Shown: in pieces, positions 22,538 to 34,830 of the stretch
Layout of the letters: each line of letters starts with the position of its first letter
Numbering within the stretch: the first letter of the stretch is position 1
Origin: Cryptomeria japonica
Taxonomy: Eukaryota; Streptophyta; Pinopsida; Cupressales; Cupressaceae
DNA: 64,000 nucleotides
NCBI RefSeq assembly: GCF_030272615.1
Contig: NC_081409.1
Coordinates: 873,322,626-873,386,625 of the forward strand
Reading direction: 5' to 3'
Made by a program: the position numbers and the translations under genes
Notes under the pieces: generated by a model
Seen by the model: the letters and a program-made list of their open reading frames with translations, nothing else
Databases searched by the model: none
What the model was told of the DNA's origin: nothing

Positions 22538-23095
22538 AATATCGCTACTGGTTTTCCTTGATAGTTTCTTGTTACCAGATTGTTCTGTTGTTTTCAATTG
22601 CCTGAGACCTATTCTGGTGATCTATCGGAACCCATTTCGATGCTTGTGGATCCTTGGACATTGATCTCGATGTTTCTTGACGTGTGGCCGACCTTCTATG
22701 TTTCATCCTTTGGGATTTTCTAGAGGCCAACCTCATTCATTTCTGCATGTTAGGATTTTGATCCTTTTGGGCTCACTTGATCCTTTGGATCAATACATAT
22801 GTTCATAATCATGCTTTGTAATGGGAGGAATCAATTCAGAGAAAAGGAGTATCAGATAGGTAGTGCTTAGAAGATATATCCTTCGATTCAAGGTCCCTAT
22901 GAGACCTATTCTACTAGGCCTGTGCCGGTATGTTGTAACCTAGTTGTTGACAGTTGGATGTATTTGACTTTCATGCAATAAAACAATCTATTTTGCATTT
23001 TCCTCCATCATATCTGTGTGTTTCTGTTGTGTTAACTCTTGCCGACCGGTTTAGACTGATCTATTCCAGGTCCCTCCTCATCGATGATTGCTTCA
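22538..23095 (+). repeat. 3' LTR of element B, second part
   Basis: Continues the LTR after the solo LTR: ATCGCTACTGGTTTTCCTTG ... GATTGCTTCA, matching about 6250-6809. Followed by CTATC, the target duplication. Confidence 0.9.
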
Positions 23096-23529
23096 CTATC
23101 TCTGGTAGTTCACTCTATTGGATTGTTGTCCATTTATCTTGAGATGGTTATTACCTCTCTGTAGTTAGTGAGACTCTTTTTTAATGAGCAGTACGCTCTA
23201 GGCAGTGTGCCTTCCTGCATGTGTAGGCCCCTCATTGTATCACATGCTTTCTACAGAAGTATCATCTGACTGTGGGTAGGCTTCCCACCGTGGTTTTTCC
23301 CTTTCCAGGTTTTCCAAGGACAAATCATGGTGTTATGTGGTATGGTTTCATTGTGTTGATTATATTCTTTATTGATAATTTTCATTGCTTGCCGGTGTCT
23401 ATTTTTGCTATTCTAGTACTTAATGTTTATGTGATTTGGTTAAAGGTTATTAAGTGGATTAATTGATATAATTTGGTAACAACTGATTCACCCCCCCCCC
23501 CTCTCAGTTGTTCATTGGTTATCCTAACA
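23096..23529 (+). repeat. 5' LTR of element D, 3' part
   Basis: CTATCTCTGGTAGTTCACTC ... TTATCCTAACA, closely matching 46206-46633. Contains GTGGTTTTTCCC (about 23291) and the C-tract before CTCTCAGTTG. Confidence 0.9.
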
Positions 23530-23531
23530 AT

Positions 23532-23542
23532 TGGTATTAGAG
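23532..23542 (+). other. Primer-binding site of element D (degenerate)
   Basis: TGGTATTAGAG, one change from the initiator-Met site TGGTATCAGAG. Confidence 0.85.
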
Positions 23543-23587
23543 ATTTGGTCCTCTTTTGTAGAAGCTTAACCACTTGAGGTAGATCCT

Positions 23588-24711
23588 ATGGCAGCTAACA
23601 CTTCAAATCCACTGGCAACTATTTTCAGAAGAGAAATCCTTAAGCTTGATGGAACAAATTATGGGATATGGAAAATTTGAATGGAGACTCATCTTAGATG
23701 TATTGGAAAGGATATTTGGGAGATCATTGAGAAATAATACACACCTTATGATCTGGCATCTGGCAATCCTACTCCTGCAGACCTGGATAAGAATATTGAA
23801 AATGATAGCAGAGATAAAGAAACCCTCTTGTGTGCAATTACTAGTCAACAAATCATGGGATTGCCTAATAAATCACCGGAAAAGGTTATGTGGTATAAAT
23901 TGAAAACTCTTAATGAAGGTGATCCTACTATCAAAATGCTAAACTTGATAGTTATTGAGTAAGATATGAAAACTTGAAGATGGAAGATAATGAAAGAATT
24001 GTTGTGTTTATGGAAAGAGTAAATGAGATTTTTATGGGAATTCAATGTTGTGGAGGATCTCTGAGTGAAGATAAAAATTTTTCCAAAGTATTGAGAGCCC
24101 TTCCACCAGCTTACAAGATGAAGGAAACTACAATTAATGAGTAGAGAAAAATGGCAAACACTTCAGTTAACAGAGACATCCTGATTAGGAAATTATCTAC
24201 TTTTGAGCTTGAAGAATTTGGATCTTCTGGAGCTGCAAAATCTGAACCTGCTTTTCATGCATCATCATTTACTAGCAAAAGTAATTGGAAATCCTTATAT
24301 GTAAAATAATTGGAAGATATGAGGAAAGAAGATGAAGAATTTGAGCAACTTGAAGCCTTATTTGCTAGAAGAGTACCTAAAGGACCGACAGGAAGTAAGT
24401 ATGAAGGAAAAGACCATTTTAAATGTTTTGCATGTAATAAGATCGGTCATTTTGCATCTAGATGTCCTGAAAGGAATGAAAGATTTGAGGAAAGAGTTAA
24501 GAAATCATTTAATCCTAACCATAATAGATATAGATTCAAGAAAAGTAAACAATGCTACATAGCAGATAATGAAGGAGTAATTGATGACTCTAGGGATGAA
24601 CCGACAGAAGACTTTGCTAGTGGATCTGACAATAGAAAGGAATGGGTGTTCTATGCTCTAAAGGAATATGAATCAGAACAGGCTATCATGAATGAAGAAA
24701 AGGCCCTATGA
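23588..24711 (+). pseudogene. Element D gag
   Basis: Starts MAANTSNPLATIFRREIL, then LDGTNYGIWK. Further blocks are QQIMGLPNKS, MERVNEIFMGIQCCGG, LRALPPAYKM and LEEFGSSG; the zinc knuckle is CFACNKIGHFASRC (about 24427-24470). At least one frameshift around 23935 and several stops break it. Closest relatives in the window are F and G. Confidence 0.86.
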
Positions 24712-26073
24712 GAAAAAGTTGAAGATAAGGATGAATGGGTAATTGATAGTGGATGCTCACATTATATGACTAGAGATAAAAGAAAATTTATGTCCCTACA
24801 AGAATAAAATAGTAGTCAAGTCAAATTTGGAGATGACAAAGCATGTATGATCAAAGGTAGAGGTATTATATCTCTGGATGGTAAGCATAATATCAATAAT
24901 GTCTATTATGTAGAAGGTTTAAAGAATAATCTTTTGAGTGTTGGTCGATTGGTGGATAAGGGTTTCCAACTTCAATTTAAAGATAGAAAATACAAAATCA
25001 TTAACAAGACTGGTTTGGAGATTGCAATCGATATTCAAACTAGAGGTAACATCTTTCACTTGAACACTGGTAATAAGACATCTTTGATTTCTCTTATTGA
25101 TGAGAGTTGGTTATGGCATAACAAGTTCTGTCATGTTAGTTTTGATTGTATTGTTAAGATCATTTCAACTAAGGCAGTTAGAGATATACCTAAGATTATG
25201 AAGCCTCATAATCCTATATGCAAGGAATGTTAATTAGGAAAGCAAGTTAGAACTTCTTTTAAGAGCATACCTGATAAATATAATGATGTAATTGATTTGA
25301 TTCACATTGACTTATGTGGTCTTGTAAGGACTAGAAGCTTTCAAGGTGATAGGTATTTCATGCTGATAATTGATGATGATTCTAGAATGATGTGGGTGAC
25401 TTTTCTTAGGGAGAAGTCTGAAGCCTTTGATAAATTTAAGATCTTTAAGCAAAGGTTGAGACAAAAACTCGATTGAAAATCAAATGTCTAAGATCAGATC
25501 AAGGTGGTGATTTCACTTCTCATGAATTTAACAGTTATTGTGAGACAATTGGAATGAGGAGATAGTTATCTGCACCTCAGACTCCTCAACAGAATGTAGT
25601 AGAGAAAGAACAGAACCATTTTCAATGCAGCAAGATCTATTGTGATGGAAGCCAAATTGCCTCACATCTACTAGAGAGAAGCAATGAGTACAACAACCTA
25701 CACATTCAACAAAGTTCACATCAAATGTGAAACTTGTAAGACCCCTTATGAATTATGGTTTGGACATACACCCACTATTAAATATCTCAAAATTTTTGGA
25801 AGTAAATGCTATATCAAAAGAGATGATTCAATTGGGAAGTTTTATCCTACATATGATGAAGGGATATTTCTTGGTTATTCAATTCAAATAAAAGCATATA
25901 GATGTTATAACAAAAGATTGCAGAAAATTGTAGAGAGCGCTAATGTGAAAGTGGATGAGCAATATAGAAATCAATCTATATCATATGACAGGGAACTGAT
26001 AGTGAAAATGATCATAACTGAACTGCCAATGCCTCAACTGGTACAGGAAACTAAGACAGTTACACCAGTATAA
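24712..26073 (+). pseudogene. Element D protease and integrase
   Basis: Protease active site WVIDSGCSHYMTRD (about 24737-24780), GRGIISLDGKHN and YYVEGLKNNLLSVG. Pre-integrase region WLWHNKFCHVSFDC ... CKEC, then DLIHIDLCGL, MLIIDDDSRMMWVTFL, a frameshift near 25450, LRSDQGGDF, a second frameshift near 25595 in the PQQN-VVE region, and YTFNKVHIKCE, IFGSKCYIKRDD. Confidence 0.85.
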
Positions 26074-27277
26074 TCAAAAAATTCAACTGTGACTGATGAT
26101 CAGAGAAGTGAACCTAAAGTTCAGAAGACACCAAGGTATGCAAGATTAAATCATTCTGTAGATCAAATCATTAGTGATAGGAACAAGGGAGTTATGACAA
26201 GAAGAAGACAGGCAAATGAAGAGGTATGCCTTATTTATCAAATTGAATTGACATCTATTATTCAAGCTAGTAAAGATAGACATTGGTTAAAGGCTATGGA
26301 AGATGAATTAGATCAGATAGAGAAAAATGAGACTTGGACTTTAGTTCTCCAGCCTAAAAATAAGAATTTTATTGGAACTAAATGAGTTTTTAGGAATAAA
26401 CTAAATAAGGATGGTCAAGTTGTAAGAAACAAGGCTAGATTGGTTTGTAAATGATATTCTCAAATGGAAGGAATTGATTATGGTGAGACATTTGTACCTG
26501 TAGCTAGAATTGAAGTTGTTAGACTATTTCTTGCCTATGCAAATTATAATAACTATAAGGTTTATCAAATGGATGTTAAATGTACATTTTTTGAATGGTG
26601 AACTTGAGGAAGAAGTATAGATTGAGAAACTTGATGGATTTTCATTGGCAGATGATAAAGATATGGTTTACAGATTGAAGAAAGCTTTATATGGATTGAA
26701 ACAAGCTCCTAGAGCTTGGTATGCAAGATTAGATAAATATCTTTTGAAACTTGGTTTTACTAAAGGCAGTGCTGATAGTAATTTATATTATAAGATCACT
26801 GATGATGATATTTTGATTATTGAAGTATTTGTTGATGATATCATTTTTGGAGGAGAAGGTAAATTGTGCATGGAATTTTCTAATAATATGAAAAAATAAT
26901 TTGAAATGTCCACGATTGGTGAGATGAGATTTTTCTTAGGTTTGCAGATTACTCAAACTGACAAATGTATTTTTATCTGTCAAATTGAGTATCTAAGGGA
27001 ATTTTTGAAGAAGTTTAGTATCCAGATAATTCCAAACCGGTAAGTACTCTTATGGTGACAAGTGAGAAATTATCTATCAAGGATACTTCTACACCAATAA
27101 ATCTGACAAGGTATAAGTCTATGATTGGTGGTCTGTTATATTTAACCCAAACTAGACCAAATATTATGAATGCAATAAGTATTGTTTCAAGATATGAAAG
27201 TAATCCTACAGAAAATCATGAATGTGCAGTAAAGAGGATATTCAGGTATTTGCAAGGAACAACAAAATATGGCTTAT
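26074..27277 (+). pseudogene. Element D RT and start of RNase H
   Basis: Linker with TPRYARLNHSVDQII, then [47 protein letters not shown] and [13 protein letters not shown] (FVDD). A run of T near 26587 marks a frameshift; another is near 27020. Ends in QGTTKYGL, where a solo LTR has inserted; the reading resumes at 28199. Confidence 0.86.
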
Positions 27278-28198
27278 TGTTGGCATTATACACTCAGATG
27301 GGAATGGTAGATGTTGTCATTGGTGGCAACAAAGTTCAAAGGTTCAACATGGTTCATAGGTTATACCGACAACAGTCTTCACCTACTGACACCGGCATCC
27401 ATTTTACACCATCTATTGTTTACACCGGCAATAGATTATACCGGTAGTCTAAGCCAACTTAACAATAATATTGTTTGTAATGTAAATTATATTTGTATGG
27501 CCAAAATGATGTATTGTAAAGACTCATATATGTATGAGATCTTGTAGGTCATTCAGTATGTATAGATGTAAGTAATGTATGTAGGTATGTGTGTATGTAA
27601 GCGATATTTGAGATGAGATAGGGTTATGATACCCGATAATTATATATGGAATTTGATGTATTTATTTTAAGAGTGAATAAGAAGAAGAGCAGAGTGAAGA
27701 CTATTCTATGAAAGCAGAATCATTTACCGACAAGGTTTCTGGTAGAGGTATTAGACAGAGCTTAAACTGGTACTGAATCTAGTATTGCAGATGCTTTTTT
27801 GAAGCAGTACATTGTTATTGGAATTAACAATCCAATTGTGTAGTCAGTGAGACTCCATTTTTGTTGTTGAGTAGTGAGCTTTAGGCAGTTGGCCTTCCTG
27901 CATGTGCAGGCCCCTATTGTACTAAGTAATATTTATTCATATTGGCCAGTGAGTAAATATTGTGGTTCATAAATCCCACTGAGGTTTTTCCCCTACTGGG
28001 TTTCCTTGCCAAAAATATTTGTGTTATGGTGTGCATTAATGCTGATTCTTTTGTTTCTCTTTACTGCATTATTATTTGCTTACTGGTATATTAATTTCAG
28101 TTACAAAGTTAAAAATAAGTTTAAATATTTCTACCGGTCAGACACTGATTCACCCCCCCACACTCTCAATATCTTTGGGGTTAACCAAATATCTAACA
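27278..28198 (+). repeat. Solo LTR in D's RNase H (921 bp)
   Basis: TGTTGGCATTATAC ... AAATATCTAACA. Flanks CTTAT (27273-27277) and ATTAT (28199-28203), a 4/5 match. On both sides the sequence continues the same RNase H codons of D. Similar to the solo LTR at 40459-41250. Confidence 0.88.
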
Positions 28199-28709
28199 AT
28201 TATGGTATTCTAGAAATGATGATTTCACTTTATGTGCATATACAGATTCAGATTGGGCAGGAGATACTGATGACAGGAAGAGCACTTTTGGTGGAGCTTT
28301 CTTTCTTGGAAAGAAATTAGTTTTATGGATCAACAAAAAATAGTCATGGATTTCTTTATCTACTGCAAAAGTTGAATATGTTGCAGCAGCAACTAACTGC
28401 ACACAAGTCTTATGGATGAAGAAAATGTTGAAGGATATCAAGGTAAATTATAGTCAACTAGTAGTTATCTACTGTGATAACTCTGTAGCTATTGACATGT
28501 CTTAGAATCCGGTATTTCACTCTAAGACTAAGCATATATCAATAAAGTATAATTTTTTGAAGGACAAGGTAGAAGGAAAGGAAGTCAAATTGGTTTATGT
28601 GAACACTAAAGAACATATTACAGATATATTCACTAAACCATTGTCTAAGGAATCATTTGAGTATTTTAGAGACAGGTTAGGGGTTTCTGCCCCTCCGACA
28701 GAGTTTTGA
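28199..28709 (+). pseudogene. Element D RNase H, second part
   Basis: After the solo LTR: DSDWAGDTDDRKSTFGGAFFLGKK, reading through KVEYVAAATNCTQVLWMK, YCDNSVAIDMS and FTKPLSKESFEYF, ending with TGA at 28707-28709. TAG stops at two former Gln or Trp codons (about 28341 and 28504). Confidence 0.85.
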
Positions 28710-28928
28710 TTAATGCAGTTTGTCATCAGTTCGACATGAATTATTATAGATATTATTAATTCTAGCACTGATGAGTGGTGCTACTAGTCAAGGGGAGTAG
28801 TTAGCTTTGAGATTCAGAGGTTTACATTCTTGCTTTGATATTTTTGTCAGATTTCTGGCATTGATGTCAAAGGGGGAGAGATAGTGATGTGAAAAATAAA
28901 TTTAGAACTTTACAAAGATATTATTCAC
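28710..28928 (+). other. 3' UTR of D, first part, with polypurine tract
   Basis: Contains CAAGGGGAGTAGTTAG (about 28777) and GATGTCAAAGGGGGAGAG (about 28863), the repeated tracts seen in F and G. Continues to TATTATTCAC at 28928, which in G is also followed by the rest of the 3' UTR. T is inserted here. Confidence 0.75.
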
Positions 28929-30180
28929 GGGGGTGGGGGCGGGGGTATGTGCAGGGTCATGGTGTGCCAAAACAGACCATTAAGTGGCAATGAAATTTCA
29001 AAAAATCAGAGTTATGCAACTTGACATGAAAAATTGAATAATTAATGAATATTATTTTTAAAATATGTAAGAAGAGAATCTATAGAAAATTGAATTTAGT
29101 TTCTAAGTTACTAGTTGTTTTTTGAAAAAAAAAAAATTATTTGATGAAAATTTCAAATTTCAATGAAGTGGTACAAATTTTGCAGGAAAAAGATAAGAAG
29201 TAGGTGTATGTCTAACCACCCTAATCACAATCAAATCATAATTTTTTTGATAAGATTTATAAGATAAGTATTAGACTCATGTCTGGATGTGACACATATT
29301 TTTTATAATTTTTTATAAAGTAAATAATTATTTATGAATTTTTTACAACTTTTTAGAAATTTAGAAATGCCTTCGTCTGACCACCTTAACTTGGTCAATA
29401 CCTTATGAAATTCAATTTTTTTTAATTTTTCCCTATATTAGACAAAGCCTAGGATGTGACACATGTTTCAGATTCAAAAAATGTTATGTGGTTTGAAAGT
29501 TATCGATATTTTTCAATCAGTCTATCAATCGGGATTTTTGTCAGAATTCAACTAGAAAATAAATAATAATTATTTATTAAAGTCGAAATAAGACAAGATT
29601 TCTATTGTTGGAAAGATGAGAATGTCCTTAAAAAACCCTTTTCATTTTATCAATTTTGGCTATAAAAAAGTCGTCAGCCACTAGTGTAAAGTCTGGAAAA
29701 TCAAGGAATACTGAAAAAACACATTTTTTCAGTTGACTTTCTAGGCTTGTCACTTCCAAGCAAAATCCCAAAACAAACCCGAACCAAAAAATGGAGGGAA
29801 AAATTTATGTTTTAAAATCGGATATAAAATCGGATATCCGTTTTTGAAAAAAATAAAAAAATAAATTTTAGTAAATTGGGCATAACTTTTGCGTTTTATA
29901 TCGAAATTTTGATTTTTTATAGGTGTTGGAAAGGTAATTAAGAGCTCTATCATATGGAATAGGTAGATTTTCAATTATTTGTTTTAAAAAATAATTATAA
30001 TTCATTTAAATTCATCCTTCATTTTTAAAATATAAAAAACTCATGACTTTTTCATATGATTTCCCTATTGCATGAATTTTTGTAACAATCATCTCAAAAT
30101 AAACTAAATAAGTAATTAATTAATAATAGAAAATTTATTAATTTTATTGAGTTTGATAAATTTTGATAAACCATGTTATC
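28929..30180 (+). repeat. Left arm of T (terminal and subterminal inverted repeat)
   Basis: Starts with three runs of five G, then TATGTGCAGGGTCATGG. The stretch 29815-29945 (AAATCGGATATCCG ... GGGCATAACTTTTGCG ... TTGGAAAGGTAA) has an inverted partner at 44925-45060. About 660 bp between these two parts have no partner on the right. AT-rich, no gene seen. Confidence 0.65.
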
Positions 30181-31235
30181 TATGTTTGTTCCTTTCTCCA
30201 CCTCTCTCTCCTACACCTATCACTCCACCTATTTGTTTCTTCCTCCCTCTCTTTTGACCATATTTATACATCTCTCTCTAGACCTATATCTCTAACTGTC
30301 AATGAATACCTCATTCAATCTCTCAAGCTCTACAAGGTGCTTATATTTATACCTCTTCATAATTTATTCCTTTATGTCACTCTCTCTTCCCTAAGATCTA
30401 GACTAGTCTCTCTTCATTTCCTTCTCATCTCTAGCAACAAAATTCAGAGGGGACAAGGAGAGGCATAGGGAAGTATCAAAAAAAGGAGAGGGAGAGAGAG
30501 GTGAGAAGGAGAGATTAATTTGGGGGAAGAGAGAGTGTCAAAGAGAGAGCTATAGGTAATTAAGTGGAAGGTAAAGAGAGAGAGGGAGAGGGTGATTGGG
30601 GTGAAGAGAGAATGAGAGGGAGAGTTTGATATTATTAGGAGTAAGGAGGAGATGGGAAAGTATCAACAAAGAGAGAAGAGAGATGGGTACAAAGGTGAAG
30701 AGAGACATAGAGAGTAATTAGGGGGTGGGGAGAGTGGGAGAGGGAAGTATCTATAAACCTATAGGAGGAGAGAGGTGATCAAGGGTAATTGAGGGAAAGA
30801 AATAATGTGAGAGAGTTGGGTGTAATTATTGGATAAGAAGAGAGGGAAAAGAGTAAGTATCAACAAAAGGAGAGAGGGAGAGATGTGGAGAGAGGTGAAG
30901 AGCATGATAGAGAGAGGATAATTAGCAAGAGTAGAGGGGAAGAGGGAAGTATTAACAAAGAGATGGACTAGAGAGAGGGTAATCAGGGGGCTCTCTCCCC
31001 ATCTCTCCCCCCTCTTCCTTTGTTGATACTCCCTCCCTCTCTCTCCCCACTCCCCTTCCCCTAATTACCTTCTCTCTAGACCTCTCTCTTTGAACCTCTC
31101 TCCTCATCTCTCCCTCTCTCCCTTTGTTGATACTTTCCCATCCCCCTTCTCCTCCCAACACCTAATTATCCCCAACTCTCTCTAATTCTCTCTTCCCCAA
31201 ATCTCATCTCTCTGTCATACCTATCCTTACCTCTA
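30181..31235. repeat. CT- and GA-rich tandem tract with an inversion point near 30988
   Basis: CT-rich to about 30430, GA-rich 30470-30985, CT-rich again 30988-31200. The motif AAGTATCAACAAAG recurs at about 30472, 30658, 30855 and 30947; its complement CTTTGTTGATACT is at about 31017 and 31123. Units are roughly 100 bp and degenerate. Confidence 0.75.
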
Positions 31236-31239
31236 ACTT

Positions 31240-31829
31240 TACCATATGACTCCTTAGGTGTTGTTAGCAGTCATATTGTGTCCTAATGAGTCATATGGTG
31301 TCCTATGAACCCTTAGGACACTATATGATGTTGTTAGGGGTCATATGGTGCACCAAGGGTTCATATTGTGTCTTAAAGGGTCATATGGTGTCCTATGACC
31401 TCATACGACACCATATGACTCCTTAAAAAACTATATGGTGTTGTTATGGGTTGTATGGTGTCCTAAGGGGTCATATGGTATCCTATGACCCCTTAGGATA
31501 CCATATGGTGTCATTAGGGTTTGTATGGTGTGATAAAAGGTCATAAGATATCATATGACCACTGAGGACACCATATAACCCCTAAGGTGTCTTTAGGGGT
31601 CATATTATGTCCTAAGGGGTCATGTATGGTGTCATACGACCCCTTAAGACACCATATGGTGTCATCATGGATTGTATGGTGTCCTAAGGGATCATATGGT
31701 GTCCTATGACCCCTTAGGACACCATATGACCCCTTAGAACAACATATAATCCTTTAGGTGTCATTTGGGGTCATATTATGTCCTAATGGGTCATGTGGTG
31801 TCCTATGACCCCTTATGACACCATATGGT
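31240..31829. repeat. Palindromic minisatellite, block 1
   Basis: Degenerate 20-bp modules GTGTCCTAAGGGGTCATATG and their complement alternate, so that palindromes centre on CATATG and on CCTAAGG/CCTTAGG. Interrupted at 31830 by element F. Confidence 0.88.
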
Positions 31830-32881
31830 TGTAGGTCCTGGAGACAACTGAGAGGGGGGGGTGAATCAGTTGTCTAATAAATTCAAACAAAAAACTTATT
31901 AACCAACTTAATGCTTAATACCAGTAAATCAGTTAAGTATGCCGGTAGACAGTGTTAATAGTAAATTGCTATACCGGTAAGAACTAATGCATGAAACATA
32001 AGCACAAATTCATCCACAACACATGAAACCAATATTTGTATGTGGAAACCCTATAAGGGAAAAATCATGATGGGAAACCTTACCCACAATCAGATGATAC
32101 TACTGCAGATAGTAAGTGTACAAGAGGGGTCTGCACATGCAGAAAGGCCAAAGCCTAGAGCTCACTGCTCAATCATAAATGGGAGTCACACTGACTACAG
32201 TTGGATGGTTAAATCCAATAAGAATGTACTGCACAAAATTGCATCTTCATATGTTGATTTCAGTACCGGTGTAATGCTGATATGCTTCCACAAAAACCTA
32301 ACTTCACCTTTAAATGATGTTTTTGTGTATGCCTCTTCTTTATCTCACATATGCTTTCACTTGAACCTTTTTCGCATTCCACACTTGATCTTACAAATAA
32401 GATCTTACATTTATACCATACCCTAAGACCAATTTTAGTAGGTCGGCTCTACAAAATATTACAATAAAACATTTTACAAACAATACAATATCCGATGCAA
32501 TAACTGATTGAACATGTCAGCTTAATGCATTTACAACAATAATAAATCATCTCCATAGCGTGCCATTATGATCTGGAAAAGATAAACCTGCCGGTGTAAC
32601 CCTAGATAACCTGGACCTATTTGTTGGTAAAAGCAAATATGCAAATAAGAATATACCAATGATTATTACTTCAAAATAAAGTGTCCACATGATGTCTTCA
32701 ACATTACCAAGTGTCTTCCATGTCATTGCAGGTACTGATGAACATTATATCCTACCGGTTAATCATATATAGGTAATTGTTGCACAGTTTACTGTTTGCT
32801 GGTGAATGTTGCTTGATCTCCAAAGTAGGTGTATTTAGTAGGTGTTGACATCAATGACAAAACCATACCAAAATACCAACA
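31830..32881 (-). repeat. 3' LTR of element F (1,052 bp)
   Basis: In element orientation TGTTGGTATTTTGG ... GGACCTACA. Matches 37399-38452. TATA-like TATAAATG (minus strand, about 32408-32415). Open frames on the opposite strand recur in both LTRs and are not genes. Confidence 0.94.
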
Positions 32882-33234
32882 ATCTCCCCCTTTGGCATTG
32901 ATGGCAACACAAGATGGAAAAACCATCAAAGTGCCAAAACAGAAATGCCAAGTGTAAAACCAACAATCTCCTCAAAGTGACAATCTCTCCCCCTAGAAGC
33001 AACATGAGTTATTTTATGTTATCCTATACCAATTTTCACCATAGATATCTCTCCTCAATTGATAATGTGTTTTTCCATATATCTCTCCCCCTTTGACATC
33101 AAATGCCAAAGCTACAAAATTTAAGTCCATACAAAAATACTAACTACTCCCCCTGAGAAGTAGCTTCCTCATCAAATACCGGAATAAAAGATTTGTCTAT
33201 TTAATTATATCGGTTGATGACAATCATCAACTGT
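32882..33234 (-). other. 3' UTR of F with four polypurine tracts
   Basis: Plus-strand copies of the pyrimidine complement: ATCTCCCCCTTTGG (32882, next to the LTR), ATCTCTCCCCCTAG (about 32983), ATCTCTCCCCCTTTGAC (about 33081) and CTACTCCCCCTGAG (about 33144). Repeated tracts are a Sirevirus trait. Confidence 0.82.
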
Positions 33235-34830
33235 CTAAGTCTCTACCGATGGAGGTATGACTCCAAGATGATCTTTGAGATACTCAAAAGTTTCCTTAGG
33301 CAAAGGTTTTGTGAAAATATCTGCAAGTTGTTCTTTAATAAAATTCAGTTTGATAGAAACATGTTTTGTTTTAGAATGTAATACTGGATTCTTAGATATA
33401 TCAATTGCTGCAATGTTATCACAATATATAGTAATAGGTTCCTTGCATTTTACCTTTATGTCTTTCAACATTTGCTTAAGGAAAAGTACCTGTGTACAGT
33501 TTGTTGTTGCTGCAACATATTCTGATTCTGCTGCTGATAAAGATGTACAACTCTGTTTCTTACTTAACCAAGAAACTAATCTCTTTCCAAGAAAGAATGC
33601 TCCTCCAATGGTGCTTTTTCTATCATCCACATCTCCTACCCAATTTGCATTTGTGTATGCATATAGATCAAAATTTTCATCTTTAGGATACCATAATCCA
33701 AGATTTGTAGTGCCTTGTAAGTACCAAAAAATCCTTTTTACTATTGATTCATGATTTTCCCTAGGATTACTCTGAAATCTAGAAACTATACATACTGCAT
33801 TCATAATATCAGGTCTTGTTTGTGTCAAATATAGTAAACCTCCTATCATAGATTTGTATCTAGTTGGATTATCAGGTGTAGATTCATCCCTTTGAAATAA
33901 TTTGTCATTTGTAGTCATAGGTGTGCTTACCGGTTTAGAGTTATCCATCCCAAATTTCTTAAGTAGTTCTTTCAAGTACTTAAATTGACTGAAAAATATG
34001 CCTTTATCAGTCTGTAAAATCTGCAATCCTAAAAAGAATTTTATTTCTCCGATCATAGACATTTCAAATTCTTGCTGTATTTCAAGAGAAAATTCTTTGC
34101 ATAATTCATCTTCTCCTCCAAAGATTATATCATCAACAAATACTTCAATAATCAAGATGTCATTGTTAGTTACTTTGTAATATAAATTGCTATCTGCATT
34201 TCCTTTAGTAAAACCAATCTTTAAAAGATACTTATCCAATCTTGCATACCAAGCTCTTGGAGCTTGTTTTAATCCATATAGAGCTTTTCCTAATCTGCAA
34301 ACCATATCATTGTCATCTATCAAGGAAAATCCATCAGGTTGTTCAATATAGACTTCCTCTTCAAGATCTCCATTCAAAAATGCACATTTAATATCCATTT
34401 GATAAACTTTGTAATCCTTGTGAGCTGCAAAAGCTAAGAATAATCTAACTGCCTCAATTCTGGCTACCGATGCAAAGGTTTCATTGTAATCAACTCCTTC
34501 TTTCTGAGAATATCCCTTACACACTAGTCTTTCTTTATTTCTGACAACCTTACCACCTTCATTGAGTTTGTTTCTAAATACCCATTTGGTTCCAATTACA
34601 TTTTTATTTTTAGGCCGGGGAACTAATGTCCAAGTATTATTTTTCTCAATTTGTCCTAATTCTTCTTCCATAGCTTTAATCCAAAATTTATCTTCACATT
34701 CCTCATTGATAGATAATGGTTCAATTTGAGAAATAATACATACCACTTCATTTGCCAATCTTCCTCTTGTCATGACTCCTTTAAATTTGCTTCCAATTAT
34801 CTGATCTTCAGAATGATTTAGTCTTACATA
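33235..34830 (-). pseudogene. Element F RT-RNase H (512 codons open)
   Basis: The longest open stretch in the window (34773-33235). RT blocks: [75 protein letters not shown] (FVDD). RNase H: AYTNANWVGDVDDRKS, where the expected TDADW has Asn for both Asp; SAAESEYVAA and YCDNIAAIDISKN follow. Between KTKHVSIKLNFIK and EQLADIFTKP about 20-25 residues present in A and D are missing without loss of frame. The TGA just upstream (34830 region) stands for a probable CGA Arg codon. Confidence 0.93.

Larger units (their letters stand above)
6054..23095 (+). mobile_element. Element B: Ty3/gypsy chromovirus, interrupted by C and a solo LTR
   Basis: LTRs of about 760 bp (6054-6809; 20911-21121 plus 22538-23095), initiator-Met primer site, gag, protease, RT, RNase H, integrase and a chromodomain, in the gypsy order. 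The flanks are CTATC on both sides (6049-6053 and 23096-23100), an exact 5-bp target duplication. Net length without C and the solo LTR is about 8.3 kb. From 6917 to about 11420 the coding region keeps one reading frame with about 35 stops and no frameshift. Confidence 0.92.

Noticed and set aside
32040-32426. Open frame of 128 codons on the plus strand, with a near copy at 37686-37997
   Set aside because: Both lie in the two LTRs of F, antisense to the element; similarity reflects LTR duplication, not a gene.
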